A stretch of DNA of 64,000 nt from Limnomonas spitsbergensis (GCA_037349105.1 JAYJMM010000004.1:3809001-3873000), one strand, 5' to 3'; counted from the first letter of the stretch, positions 16,232 to 27,789 are shown. The notes: generated by a model not told the origin, from the letters alone. Program-made: numbers and translations.

Positions 16232-19200
16232 ATGCTCGGCAGATCCTCCAAGCATGCCGCATCGCTCATGCTCTCCCTCAGCAGCAGGGGCTACAGCAGC
16301 AGCGGCCCCAGTGCCGCCCTTCCAGTCATGAGTGTCTGGTGCGTGGGCCGCAACTACGCAGAGCACATCAAGGAGCTGGGGAATGGCCCGGCGGACGGCA
16401 GCTTGCCTGATTTCCCCATGATCTTCCTAAAGGTGAGAGCACATGGCCAGTGTTTATTTCAGAGCGCACCAGACAACCTTCGAATGGTGGTTGGGAGGCC
16501 ACGGCTTGGCCGATGGGGACCAAACCTTGACCGTCCAATGACTGATGGCCCAAGCAGCAGGGCGTGCTGCACCTGGCCCCCTAGGCCATAGTCACTTAGG
16601 CAGTGCTACAGCTGAATTGTAGCTGGAGCGGCCTAACACAGGGCCTCACAGAGGGCCCTCTGTGAGGCCCTGGGGTGGACGCGATGGCCTAGTAACAACC
16701 TGGGGTAACAGCCATGCATCAATAACCACAGAGCCCTTCCCATCTGCCCTAAAATCCTGCATGGCTTCTAAACCACAACCTACCAAACATGGTGCCCTTC
16801 TCCCTTCAATGCCCAGGGCCATACATGGTCCTGCTGCTCCTCAACAGCTGCCATCTTAGAATGGAGTGCGGGTATGGCCAGTGTTATTAGTAGTGCAAGC
16901 CAGATAACCTTTTGTGACTTGCCAGGCAGCCACCATTGGGCTGATTGGAACAAAACTTTACCTGGCCTACGGTCAACAGCACAAGCAACGGGGCTTCCTG
17001 TGTCTGACGGCCTGGCCCCCCCCCCACCCGTAAGCCGCGTTGTAGCAGAGGTGTAGCTGAAGCACCCTATACCATAAGCAGTGGTCATGCTTGATGTACG
17101 GCACATCAATATGACAATTAGCAAGCTGCAGGAATGCAAGGTCTGACATAAGCATGCCGAGCGGGTTTTTTCTGAGTTGCCGGTATGATGAACCTGAATC
17201 CAGCAGGCCAAGTTGCGCCACCCCTGTCCAGATCTGTGCGGCTCATGCTCCACACTGCCTTCATGGGGGGGTGGCACGCGTAACCAGCAGGGAGGAGCCC
17301 TGGCTTTTCTAGGTGCTTCATTTAGGGTTCTTCAGCAGCAACTCAGCTATAACATGGCCTGCTTAATCAGAATACCCTGCCAGCGCGCCAGCTATGGTTC
17401 AAAATTTGAAGTCCTCCCCGACAAAATTTGAAGTCCTAAAGCGACAGTCAAGGCACTGGATTTTTAGCTTGTCGTCCTGGCTGCCGAGCAGCAAGGCTCT
17501 GGGAACAGAGTCTGCATTGAAGTTTCACTGATTTCTGAAAGCTACAAAACCTCAAACCGTCCAAGAAACGCAAGCCTGCTTACCATGAACCTTGCAGCAA
17601 AAGCGCAAACATGCTGGTGTGCATCTCCCTCCCTGCCTTGAAGCCCATTTAATCCTGTCCCTCCCTGCTTGCCTCCCTTCCTGTGCAGAGTGGCAGCAGC
17701 ATCCTACCCAGCGGCCAGCCTCTGTGCCTACCCAGATGGAGCAGCGACGTGCACCATGAGGTGCATCCCAGGGCTCAGGGCTCAAATCTGAACTTGTACA
17801 TCGTTGGGTGCATTGAGGGTTTTATGGAGAGCACCCTGCGTTGTGTCCCAGGGTTGAGGTTTTTAATCCTTATTGCTTCACCCTAAACTAGTACAATAAT
17901 GAGGTATGTCCCAGGGTCATGCTTCTCTGTGCCCTGAAAACAAAACTCGAGTCCATCCTCCCAAAGCTGCCCCAAGCGCTACTCCCTGTAAAGCTGCTCC
18001 TCCTGGCTATCCAAAGCCTGAGGCCTGAGCTATGTGCTTAGGTGCATTTCTGACAAGCTCGTCTGAAACCTTCAATCTAGACGCTGAATTTGGTGCATTT
18101 CAGACGTTGGGATATATATGTTTCTCATACGCTGGCGCAGATTGAGCTTTCCCTACAGCTGGGTCGGAATTTGTGATACACCCTGAATCTGTGCTGAACC
18201 CTGAATCCTTAACCTTTCGCCATGAAATTCAGTTATGTGTTTGGCGCAGGTTGAGCTTGCTGTTCAGCTGGGCATGGACCTGCAGCCGGTGCGTGCGGCG
18301 GTGTCCCTTGACATGACACTGAGAGACATTCAGGTGGGTAGGGAGGCTGGGTGCAGGGGGGGGGGCTGGGTCAGGGTGGTGTACAGGGTTTGAAGTCGGG
18401 TGCAGAGTTTAAGTGGGGTTCAGGATTGGGGCTCGAGTCCAGGTTTGGGTGTCCTGTGATGGCTTGGCCTGCTTGTGTCAGGTTTCTTATAGAGAGCCTA
18501 CGCGGTGTGCATATTTGTTGGTAATCCGGGATATGGGTGGGAAGAATCAAGGATCCGGGTACAATGAAGCGGGGATCGTTGGAAAAAAATACCAGCGGTA
18601 GTTATTTTTTTTCCTGGGACCTGGAACCTGCCCCAAGAATTAAATTTGGGTCCCAGACGGTAAGGGGCCCCAAAAATGCCCTCCACTACATGTCCCTCCG
18701 CGTAAAGCCTTGCATGAACCTGAAGGTGGAGCTGTTCCATTGGAAAAAACGCGACCGGCCGGCAGTGGTAGGCAGGAGCCATGGCAGCCGCCTGAACGAA
18801 AAGATCTGTCCTGGTTGCCGCAATGCCGTATCAGGCCTGATAGTGTAGACGCACCACCTCATGCCTCGAGTCATGAGGCATAAAAAAATTGGCCAAGTAT
18901 GCACCCGAGCACCTTTGGCAGACCACTGGGTAGCCACCACTGGGCGGATGGGGGCCAAATCTTCACCAGCTTTCGGCTGGGGACCCCAGCAACAGGGCTT
19001 GCTGTATCAGTACCCTGCCCAGCCATTGGCTGTGATGTAGCTGAATTGTAGCCGAAGCATGCTACAAGACACAGTGAACGCGGCATGCCATGAGACATGC
19101 GAACATGCAGCATCTGTTGCAGGATGGGCATGTTTGCGGACTGTGTTTGCAAGGCTTCGTTGAGACATTTAAAGGCAGGACAAGCAGTGTACTGTACTGC

Positions 19201-21937
19201 ATGGTACAAAATGGCGCGGTGTGGTGCTGGAAAAAGACTCTCCTGGCTGACACTATTTCCTCACCGACACACCTTGTTGAGCCAGGCTCCAGAGATCAAG
19301 GTACATGCAGGACCTGAACCACAGCTTTACTGAAACCTTCAACTCCAACTCCAACTCGAACTCCACCCTTATCACATTAACCCTGCCACCAACTCGACCC
19401 CGTAACCCGGGAGCAGGCACAGCTTAAACGTGACCGGCACCCCTGGACGTTAGCCAAGTCATTCAAGCAGAGCACGACGCTGGGCAGCTGGTTTGAACTC
19501 CCAGCAGCGGGGCTCCACGGTCCGGTAGATCTGCAGGTGGGTCGGGTAGAGCTCGGGTCATGGGTTCCCACTTGCCTACGATCTACTCCTCAAGCCTCCA
19601 AAATGATTGAGAGCCAATTTCTTGAAGACCTGAAACCTGGAGTGTTAGCGCATTACTTTCCATGCTCTTAGCTTCTTCACGTGACACCGACTCAACATCC
19701 TATACTCTACACCCTACCCTATACTCTACACCCTACACCCTATACCCTACACCAGTACACCCTGACTCTACATCCTATACTCCACACCCTACCCTATACT
19801 CTACACCCTACACCCTATACCCTACACCAGTACACCCTGACTCTACATCCTATACTCTACACCCTACCCTATACTCTACACCCTACACCCCATACCCTAC
19901 ACCAGTACACCCTGACTCTACACCCTACCCTATACTCTACACCCTACCCTATACTCTACACCCTACACCCTATACCCTACACCAATACACCCTGACTCTA
20001 CACCCTACACCCTATACCCTACACCAGTACACCCTGACTCTACATCCTATACTCTACACCCTACCCTATAACCTACACCCTACACCCTATACCCTACACC
20101 AGTACACCCTGACTCTACATCCTATACTCCACACCCTACCCTATACCCTACACCCTACACCCTATACCCTACACCAGTACACCCTGACTCTACATCCTAT
20201 ACTCTACACCCTACCCTATACCCTACACCCTACCCCCTATACCCTACACCAGTACACCCTGACTCTACATCCTATACTCCACACCCTACCCTATACCCTA
20301 CACCCTACACCCCATACCCTACACCAGTACACCCTGACTCTACATCCTATACTCTACACCCTACCCTATACCCTACACCCTATACCCTACACTAGTACAC
20401 CCTGACTCTACACCCTACACCGTACACCCTACACCCTATGTACTCCCTTAAGTACCCCATACCCCCTCTGCACTGGCAGGATGTACAACTGCACCTCACT
20501 GTCAACGGCAAGATCCGGCAGCTGGGTAATACCTCCGACATGCTGTTCAAGGTATGTGAGGTGTTTGTAGCTTGCAGATGTTCTGCGAGATGTTTGGATC
20601 TGGATAAATGCGGGATTTTTGCTTGCCGAGGTATTTGAGATATTTGCAGCCTCTTCATGGTGAAGTTCTCGTTTGCACCAGCAGAGATATCACGCAGGCA
20701 CACTTTGCTTGCTTTTAAATCTTGCTTTCAAATCAAATCAAACCTTGTTTTCAAATGAAATCTTGCTTTCAAATCTTTTGTTTTTAAATCAAATTGAAAT
20801 TGACATAGAATCAATTGGAAAACGGAGTCGAATTCGGGTGCCACTCTAAGCACGCCCTGCCGGCATGCCTGCTCCAGATTGAAGGCCTGATCGAGTACAT
20901 CAAGGATCGCTTCCCAGTGGTCCCGGGCGACATTATCCTGACGGGGACACCCCACGGCGTGTCGGCTGTGAGAGTTGGTAGGAACTGCGGCCAAGGGTGT
21001 GGTCTTGAACCCTAAACTCTTTAGCAAACGTTCAGCAATGTGCCGGCTCTCAAGCTTGTCGGCAGTGAGAGCGGGCGGGCTGGGGGGTAGGGGTCTTGAA
21101 GCGCGTTTATTCGAAGTGCAGATCAGGTATCATTCAGCTACATCCCATTCTGTGGCCTTGTCGGCTGTGAAAGCGGCGGCGGCCATATGTGTGCGTGGGG
21201 GGGGGGCGGATTGAAGGGTGATGTTTATGTCGTCGTGCACTTCATCTTCAATTCAGCCATGTGCAGCAGCTTGCGGCCAAGGGGGCATGGACTCGGGGTG
21301 CGGAATGTCCTTTTGCTTGGGCCTTGGTCTGGCCCTTCCTGTGATGGTCAATTGGAATAATTAAATAACAGTGTTGCAGGACGTTGGTCAGCTGACCTTT
21401 GGTAACTCTGTTATATAAGCACTGCCTGGGCATCCTAAAGCTGTTATTTACCAAACGCAGTCGCACCAGGGGCTTGTCGCCTGTGCACGTATCATACTTT
21501 CCACGTTTATTCTAGCATGCTTCAGCTTCAATTTTGCTGCATCATGGCCTATGACTGAAGGGGTCCTAAGCAGCAAGCCCTGGCCTGCTGAAGCCACTAG
21601 CTGTAGGCCAGTCAAGCTTTTTTTCCCTCCAGTTTCCCAAACATTGCTGGCCATCCGGCTCGCCCCCATACATGGTCCGGTGTGCTCTACAAGAAACACT
21701 GACTCATTCACCAGGGGTCATGCTTGGGGTCGCTACACATTGTCCCCTCCAGCATGCACAGGAGGCAAGCTGGTGGCCCAAGTGTGTCCCTACCGCGTGT
21801 GTAGGAGATCAGCAAGTTACTCGAAAATGTCCCCTCCCACGTGCGCAGGAGACAAGCTGGTGGCCCAAGTGCGTACGTACGGGGGGCAGGTGCTGAGCGA
21901 GGGCGCGTGGCAGGCTGTCGTGGAGGAGGGGCCTTAG
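16232..21937 (+). CDS. FAHD1: FAHD1-like fumarylacetoacetate hydrolase family protein, seven exons
   Basis: Likely mitochondrial acylpyruvate hydrolase/oxaloacetate decarboxylase of the FAH family. Exons: 16232-16432, 17689-17760, 18250-18333, 19417-19536, 20480-20551, 20878-20977 and 21849-21937 (TAG). Phases agree at every junction. The protein is about 245 aa, close to human FAHD1. The Arg/Ser-rich start (MLGRSSKHAASLMLSLSSRG) resembles a mitochondrial presequence. Family motifs follow in order: VGRNYAEHIKEL (His/Glu catalytic pair), DVHHEVEL (two metal-binding Glu), LDMTLRDIQ (metal Asp and the Gln), PWTLAKSF (Lys), GDIILTGTPHGV and VGDKLVAQV. One oddity is that exon 3 is about nine residues shorter than relatives between the VEL and LDMT motifs. 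The family's VGGY segment is missing, while the catalytic residues remain. Introns hold MITEs, a 75-bp minisatellite and partial copies of its own exons. Confidence 0.88.
16449..16636 (+). mobile_element. MITE copy in FAHD1 intron 1
   Basis: Starts with the family's GTGTTTATTTCAGAGCGCAC end. It contains GGCCGATGGGGACCAAACC and GCAGGGCGTGCTGCAC, and ends in repeated TAGCTGAATTGTAGCTG. Non-coding and about 190 bp. Compare the TIR-bearing copy at 47200-47392. Confidence 0.7.
16878..17075 (+). mobile_element. Second MITE copy in FAHD1 intron 1
   Basis: Diverged copy: CCAGTGTTATTAGTAGTGC at the left, then GCAGCCACCATTGGGC, GCAACGGGGCTTC and GTGTAGCTGAAGCAC at the right. Same orientation as the copy 240 bp upstream. 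Confidence 0.65.
18131..18170 (+). pseudogene. Decayed partial copy of FAHD1 exon 3 with 3' splice site
   Basis: GGCGCAG followed by ATTGAGCTTTCCCTACAGCT matches the true junction at 18243-18270 (GGCGCAG, then GTTGAGCTTGCTGTTCAGCT), 109 bp downstream. The copy keeps the AG acceptor and about 30 bp of exon start, then diverges. It lies in the intron upstream of the real exon. Confidence 0.75.
18905..19078 (+). mobile_element. MITE copy in FAHD1 intron 3
   Basis: Contains AGCCACCACTGGGCGGATGG, a palindromic CTTTCGGCTGG middle, CAACAGGGCTTGCTG and GTAGCTGAATTGTAGC. Terminal repeats are degraded. Confidence 0.6.
19692..20440 (+). repeat. 75-bp telomere-like minisatellite in FAHD1 intron 4
   Basis: About nine to ten tandem units built from CCCTACA, CCCTATA and CTCTACA heptamers. 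Each unit is closed by CCAGTACACCCTGACTCTAC. That landmark recurs at a spacing of 75 bp, with a few shorter units. Because 75 is a multiple of three, long open frames appear, but this is intron DNA between exons 4 and 5. The heptamers look like degenerate CCCTAAA telomere repeats. Confidence 0.88.
20960..21185 (+). repeat. Triplicated exon-end/5' splice region of FAHD1 exon 6
   Basis: The exon 6 end GTCGGCTGTGAGAGTTGGTA (20961-20980) recurs as TTGTCGGCAGTGAGAGCGGG near 21058 and as TTGTCGGCTGTGAAAGCGGC near 21166. The first two are also followed by a matching GGTCTTGAA, so this is tandem duplication at about 100-bp spacing. The copies lie downstream of the exon, in its intron. Confidence 0.65.
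21741..21787 (+). pseudogene. Partial copy of FAHD1 last exon with 3' splice site
   Basis: TGTCCCCTCC, a CA-rich step and CAGGAGGCAAGCTGGTGGCC repeat the real junction at 21828-21875 (CAGGAGACAAGCTGGTGGCC), 88 bp upstream of it. The pyrimidine tract, AG acceptor and about 27 bp of exon are preserved, after which the two copies differ. Confidence 0.8.
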
Positions 21938-22334
21938 CTCTAGCTGTTAGGCTGTGCTGCTAGCTTCTACACCATATGTGGACACACTGTCTTGCCTGCT
22001 GGTAGGTATCCTAGCGATCCGAAGTGAGGGATGGGTTTCGATCTGTCGTGTGACAATCTTCGAGCGGTGCATTATGGTGCAGCGTAACGTGAAAGATCCT
22101 TGAGGCTTGCGGTGCCGGTGAGAGGGGGAAACAACTCAGCTGGCATTTTGAAGTAAGTAAGTGTGCCTGTCTCTCGCGCGCCTTGGCGCTACATGGACTG
22201 TTTATGGTCGAGATCCTAAGCTGTCACTGTTGTCCGGGTCTGGGAGGATCTGTCTGAGGGAGCGGACTCGGCCTTCAGTGTCCCACAGGGAAACAGGCAT
22301 GCCACCGCTATTCCTTCATTTTTGTGTGCAGCTT

Positions 22335-22490
22335 ACTACTTGGGGGGGCTGCCAGGCAGCCACCACCGGGCCGATGGGGACCAAATCATGATCGGCCTGC
22401 GGCCGGTGGTCCAGGCAACTGGGCTTAGTATAGAAGGACCCCTTGGCAATAGGTGGGGAAACGGCTGCCATGTAGCTGAAGGGCATTCGG
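22335..22490 (+). mobile_element. MITE copy downstream of FAHD1
   Basis: Has CAGCCACCACCGGGCCGATG, GGCCTGCGGCCGGTGG and CATGTAGCTGAAGGGC, the family core, about 400 bp after the FAHD1 stop. Confidence 0.6.
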
Positions 22491-24537
22491 TTGAAAATGT
22501 GTACACGATACCGGTACGTGAATTTGCGATTTATTTGTAGGTGACGCTGAATGGCTTCTGGTTGTGGTCATACTACCGTGGACAGGATAGCATGCCGTAT
22601 ATCAAATTCTGGATTTATAAGAGGGAAGACCAGGGGAAGACCTTGACTGACGATGTGGGACTAATCTTGTCTCGAACGGTTTGCTCGTATTTTACTGTTT
22701 ATGTAATGTGCTGTTCAGGAGCTGAACAGAAGCTTATCACTGGTATGCTGCCGGTTGGCGATAGCTTTATCATCACAGAAGACATTAGCTTTAGCGTCCC
22801 TGGAAATTTAACATAACTGACCCCCCATAAAAGTACCTACTGGGCATAGCAGGTGCTGCTGCCCTCGGGCCTGGGACTGAAGAGTGGAGATGTGTGGGCA
22901 ACAGTCTGCTACTTTGCTCGAGGGTGTCCTGCGACACCGGACCCCGAGTGATTGTAATCAAACTTGAGTCCTTAGTTAACGATGAGTCGTCAAGTCCGTG
23001 TGGTAAGGAGATGTGGATTTCAGAAGGCTGCCTGGTGGACCACTCATGAGATCCCTGCCCAGTCCTAGCGCATAGCAGTTGGCCGTGCATAAAAATGGTT
23101 GTGGCTTATCGGTGCATTGGTTCAGAGATTCCCCACACGGTGTCTATCATGAATATTCAGCACCAGATGCACCGCAAAGAACCGTTCTTGGAGTCTCAGC
23201 TGACCTCGTAATAAAAATGACAACAGAAGTTGTGTTGGTGATGGGGCTGCTAATAAATTGCCTTGTTTTGCCTCGTTGTAGCAAGCACTAGTAGGGTCAG
23301 ACATTTTATGGAACGGCACCACGGCATGCTGAATCATACATTGATAGTGTTGCCACATGAACAAGATGGTTTCAGCCGAAATATATCCACCCATCAGCCT
23401 TCAAACGCTAATTACAAAGCTGGTCAAGGGGTATCAGCCCGTTCTCCTGATAAGTTTTTTCCTCTAAAATCAAATGACAGCTGGGTTCCCACTTCTCAAT
23501 GCACGTGGCCGGTTTTGAATAAATGTATGTGTCTAGCAGGCCCATCGCCTACAACCTTGGAAATCCAGCCAAGATCAAAGGTCAAGGGCCTTGATCATTT
23601 CAAATTCGAATTGTGTTTCGAAATATACAAATGTCACGCAATTATCAGCATCTACATGCCTGCAACAGGCAACAAACCGGCCCAGGTACCGCACATGCCA
23701 GACAGAGGGCAGCCATGTCTGGGTGCCTGAGCTGCGATCTCGCTCCATCTCAGTATCTGATTGACATTACACCTCTGGGCCCTGCTCAAAAAGGCTCGGC
23801 CGCAAAGGCGCCCAACTGTCCCATTGGGAGAAAAGAAAAGGACCTTAAGGTAAGAGGGAAAGAAGGAGAAGAACACAAAGGAGAAAGAGATACTCCCCAT
23901 CTCAATATGTGGCCATGGGCACTTGATGCAGCAAGCCCTGCTGCTCGGGCATAGGCCAAACAAGGTATTGTCCTTGTTGCCTCATTGGTGGCGTTTTAGC
24001 GTACTGCCAAAGATGCCCAGGTGCACATTTAACTATTCAGGTGCACATTAAAAAACACAGTCTGTTTTGGGAGATGGCACATTCTCAAGCGTGGCGCCTA
24101 ACGTCTTAATGTAATCCTGAGGTGCCGATGGTCTTGCCTGCAGGATGCGGCCTTCAGTGGCACTGCCAGGTTATGGTCTGCAACCCCCAGGTGCATTTCT
24201 TCCCGTCAGCTAGGCTATACCCATGCTCCTCGACCCCCCCCTTCGACAAAGAAGACTTGAAGGTGGTTGGCTCAATCCCCAGTCAATCTTGGAGTCACCT
24301 AGAACCAGACTTGTCTGAGTTTTCCTTCGTCCCCGGACCGTAGCTACGCAAGGCAGGACAAATCGCCTATGATGTCCCAACAGCGGCCTGAGGCCTGCCC
24401 TGCCTGCACCGTAAACCCTAAACCCTAGAATTTCGTGGGAGAGAAGCTGGGCTGCCAGCTGGCACTGCTGGCAATAAGAGAGCCTTTCCAACCGATATTT
24501 CGGCCTCGAGGGAAGGGGAAATGATCACTCAAGGCGA
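22491..24537. other. Intergenic with one LINE fragment
   Basis: No gene recognised. A LINE 3' end lies at about 23755-23900. A short CCCTAAACCCTAGAA telomere-like motif lies near 24413. Other open frames are short. Confidence 0.4.
23755..23900 (-). mobile_element. LINE 3'-end fragment
   Basis: TGACATTACACCTCTGGGCC, then CTGCTCAAAAAGGCTCGGCC and GCGCCCAACT, followed by the purine-rich minus-strand 3'UTR (AAGGAGAAGAACACAAAGG). Same terminus as the element at 50680-52075. Confidence 0.75.
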
Positions 24538-27294
24538 TTACAAGGACGGGGATGCAGCTTGCGCACTGGACGTTGGTGTTGGCCCACGGTCGCTTCCCCG
24601 GCCCGCCATGCTTGGTCGCATGTCGCCTTGTGTTCCCTGAGGGGACGGGGATGCACCTTGCTCGGCATGTATAGGAGAGGATGCCTCCCTGCTGGCCGGT
24701 GTGGGTGGAGATGTGTCCCTGCTGGCCTGTGTGGGTGGGGATGCCTCCCTGCTGGCCAGTGTGGGTGGAGATGTGTCCCTGCTGGCCTGTGTGGGTGGGG
24801 ATGCCTCCCTGCTGGCCTGTGTGGGTGGGGATGCCTCCCTGCTGGCCAGTGTGGGTGGAGATGCCTCCCTGCTGGCCTGTGTGGGTGGGGATGCCTCCCT
24901 GCTGGCCGGTGTGGGTGGAGATGCCTCCCTGCTGGCCGGTGTGGGTGGAGATGCCTCCCTGCTGGCCGGTGTGGGTGGGGATGTGTCCCTGCTGGCCAGT
25001 GTGGGTGGAGATGCCTCCCTGCTGGCCTGTGTGGGTGGGGATGCCTCCCTGCTGGCCTGTGTGGGTGGGGATGCCTCCCTGCTGGCCTGTGTGGGTGGGG
25101 ATGCCTCCCTGCTGGCCGGTGTGGGTGGGGATGCATCCCTGCTGGCCTGTGTGGGTGGAGATGCCTCCCTGCTGGCCTGTGTGGGTGGCGATGCCTCCCT
25201 GCTGGCCTGTGTGGGTGGGGATGCCTCCCTGCTGGCCTGTGTGGGTGGGGATGCCTCCCTGCTGGCCGGTGTCGGGGGAGATGCCTCCCTGCTGGCCTGT
25301 GTGGGTGGGGATGCCTCCCTGCTGGCCGGATTCGGGGGGGATGTGTCCCTGCTGGCTTTTATGAGTGGGGATGTGCCTTGGTTGGCCCGTGTATGCGGGG
25401 ATGCGCCCCTGCTGGGCTGAGGGGGCGTGCCCTGTTCAGCTGAATGTTGCTCATCTTGTCGGAAGCCGGGAAACGCCAGAGTTGCAGGTAAGGCATCCCG
25501 GCCGCCCTCGCTCTGCACTTTGATTGGAGGGCGGATGGGTGTTGCAGCAGGGCCCCTCGCGCTGCTGCTGGGCGCTCCCATTCCCGCTGCCCCTCCTCTT
25601 GTGGGCTGAGGGTGGGCAGAGGGTGTCAGGTCGGGCTTGGACCCGGCGCGCTCCCCGGGTTGGGCCGGGTAGCCTTCTTGTCTGCCTCCTCCCTTGGGCT
25701 TAGGGTTGAACGGGGGCTTCGGAGCCCTTGGAGACAGCTGAGGCTGACCTTGGGGCGATGGACCTTGATCGGGTGGGGGATGCGGGGTCCCTGGTTTCTG
25801 ATTTAAGGGAGAACCCGTGTCGCCAGGCGCAACTGCTGGGGACGGCGGCGGTCCCTCTGCGTCCTGCCATTTCTTACGCTGTCTGCCGTGCCCCTGCTGG
25901 GGCTGATGTGGCGGCGCGTTGGCGGCCTGCTCTTGCTCCAAGATCGGCTGCAGTGGTGAGCTCTGCGTTTGCTGCATCTGCTTTGGCAACGAAAGCTTCT
26001 GTTTGTTGGGCTTCACAAATGGCTAGCCTTGGCCTTGGCCTTGGCCCTGGCCCTGGCCCTGGCCCTGGCTCTGACCCTGACCCTGGCTCTGGCCCTGGCC
26101 CTGGCCCTGGCCCTGACCCTGGCCCTGGCTCTGACCCTGGCCCTGACCCTGGCTCTGGCCCTGGCCCTGGCCCTGGCCCTGGCCCTGGCCCTGGCTCTGG
26201 CCCTGGCTCTGGCCCTGGCCCTGGCCCTGGCCTGGCTGGTTTTCACCTGGGCGAATGGACAGTGAAGCGGGAGCGGGCGGAGTTTTACCCGTCGAGGCCG
26301 AGGTAAATTGAGCTGCTCTTGTGGCCGCCATCGCTGCGGTCGTGGCTGCAGCAGAAGCAGCGGCTCCGGCGGCAGCGGCAGCATGATCAAAGAGTGCGGC
26401 TTGTGGCGGAGGCTCGTACACTGACGTCAGCACAGGCATCTTATCAGGCTGTGCCTCAAAGGCGGCCAGCAGCGGGAGCATCTGGGGCTGCGGGGGCGGG
26501 GCTGGCGAAGGTGCGGACGAGGCCCGGCCGTGAGAGGGCGCACCTGCGGCAATGCCTGCCGCCTGGGGAGGCGAGTGTTGCTGCCGGCTGTCGCCGGCAG
26601 CGGCAGGCGGGCCGGGTGTGGCGGCAGACGGGGGCAGGATCAGTAGAAGCTCGTGGAGGGGCTCAGCAGGAGGTGGGTGGATGGCAAGCCCCTGTCTGGA
26701 GGCGCGTGCCTCGGGCGTCGTAAGGAGTGCCGGCGGCGGAGCGGGCTGCGGGCGGACGGCCTCGGACAGCCTCAGCCCACTGTCCAACAACCTGGGCCGA
26801 ACGCGGGGCAGCGGGGGCGGGCCGGGTAGCAAGATCGGGAAGATGCTCGTACCGTGCGGTCCCGCCACAGCAGTCTGCTGTTGCTGTTGCTGTTGTTGCT
26901 GCTGCTGTTGCTGTATTCTGAGACGAACGGGTTTGTTTCCCGGTGGTTGAGTCTCCTGGATCCATCCATCGTGTGATAATCGGGGGGGGTGCGGGCCATG
27001 GCCGCCCCTACCGCTCCCGCGTCCGTCGTGGTGGCCAGATGGCTTCGGGACGCTGACGGAGGGGGACTGCCCTACAGCGCCGCCGCCGCCGCCGCTGCCG
27101 CTGCTGCCATGAGTGAGCTTTGCAGCTGCGGCGGGCCCTGTCGCGTGTCTGCTTTGATCCCCGACGGAGACGTGTGCGGTGCCCGCGTTGGGCTTTGGCC
27201 CGGGTCCTGCAGGGTGGTCCTGTCTCTTCTCCCCGGTGGAGAGGCTCTCTGAGTGAGGCAGACTCACGGCCATGGCAGACACAGCCAGGAGGGC
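24538..27294 (-). CDS. Low-complexity Pro/Gln/Ala-rich protein, model uncertain
   Basis: Two long frames in the same phase: 27294-26026, and 26022 to the TAA at 24538-24540. Only one TAG at 26023-26025 separates them. A good acceptor (CTCCACACAG|GCC) opens the first segment at 27294, and an ATG lies at 27273. The first segment is Ala/Pro-rich with a 13-Gln run. It then enters a GGCCAG hexamer array that reads Gly-Gln. The second begins PFVKPNKQK and contains about 23 copies of a 10-residue unit (REASPPTQAS type) encoded by 30-bp repeats. The TAG could be the AG of an intron end, with the hexamer array as intron starting at CCCAG|GTGAAA (about 26246). However, the phases of that donor and acceptor do not agree, so the structure is unresolved. 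No known domain is visible. The frame may be a disordered protein or may be sustained only by repeats. Confidence 0.4.
24685..25350. repeat. 30-bp minisatellite, about 23 copies
   Basis: Unit GGCCTGTGTGGGTGGGGATG plus CCTCCCTGCT, with few substitutions (CC/TG, GG/GA). The exact 30-bp period keeps several frames open on both strands. On the minus strand it encodes Arg-Glu-Ala-Ser-Pro-Pro-Thr-x-Ala-Ser repeats. Confidence 0.95.
26026..26234. repeat. GGCCCT/GGCTCT hexanucleotide array
   Basis: About 34 tandem hexamers, GGCCCT with GGCTCT, GACCCT and GGCCTT variants. It sits exactly between the two halves of the minus-strand low-complexity frame. Confidence 0.95.
26876..26918. repeat. CTG/TTG trinucleotide run (poly-Gln on minus strand)
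   Basis: Mixed CTG and TTG triplets. The minus strand reads 13 consecutive Gln from mixed CAG and CAA codons, which is typical of coding poly-Gln rather than a pure slippage tract. Confidence 0.85.
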
Positions 27295-27789
27295 CTGTGT
27301 GGAGCATAGGGGGTTGGGGGTGAGAGATTCCAGCAATGAGAAAAACGAATGTAGCTGAGCATTGTGGGTCCTCACGCTTGTTGCATTGATACGGATGGAT
27401 GCCGTATTTGCAGACCCCTTTCAATGTCATGATAGTGCACACTGGGGTACAATGAATTCAAGTTTAAAGTTGTTTCTGACAGGGATTATTTTCTCCACAA
27501 AACAGAGGCAACGAATCATTACAACCATCCATAGTGCAATTATTTCAGCTAAGGCAAACTCTAAGAACATGCGGTTGATCTGTGACTGCGGTGAAAGGCT
27601 GTGTATGGCGTAAACCTAACGGGGACCCGTGCGCAACCCATACAGACTCGCCTGTACCTCCTCCTGCACCTCGACTAGCTCGTGAGCTACTGAGATGCAC
27701 GTATGCAGGAGATCTCCAGCGTCACCTGAGAGGGGCCATTACATGTGCTGAGCCATGGCATGCCTTCAGACAGGTTTTGTCCCCTTTCG

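Noticed and set aside
19662..20405. 247-residue open frame
   Set aside because: It is the 75-bp intron minisatellite. The period is a multiple of three, so open frames arise automatically.
24559..25443. Plus-strand Cys/Gly/Trp-rich frames of about 230-290 residues
   Set aside because: Shadows of the 30-bp minisatellite. Several frames on both strands are open for the same reason.
25969..26265. Leu-Ala repeat frame on the plus strand
   Set aside because: Translation of the GGCCCT hexamer array, with no start or splice context.
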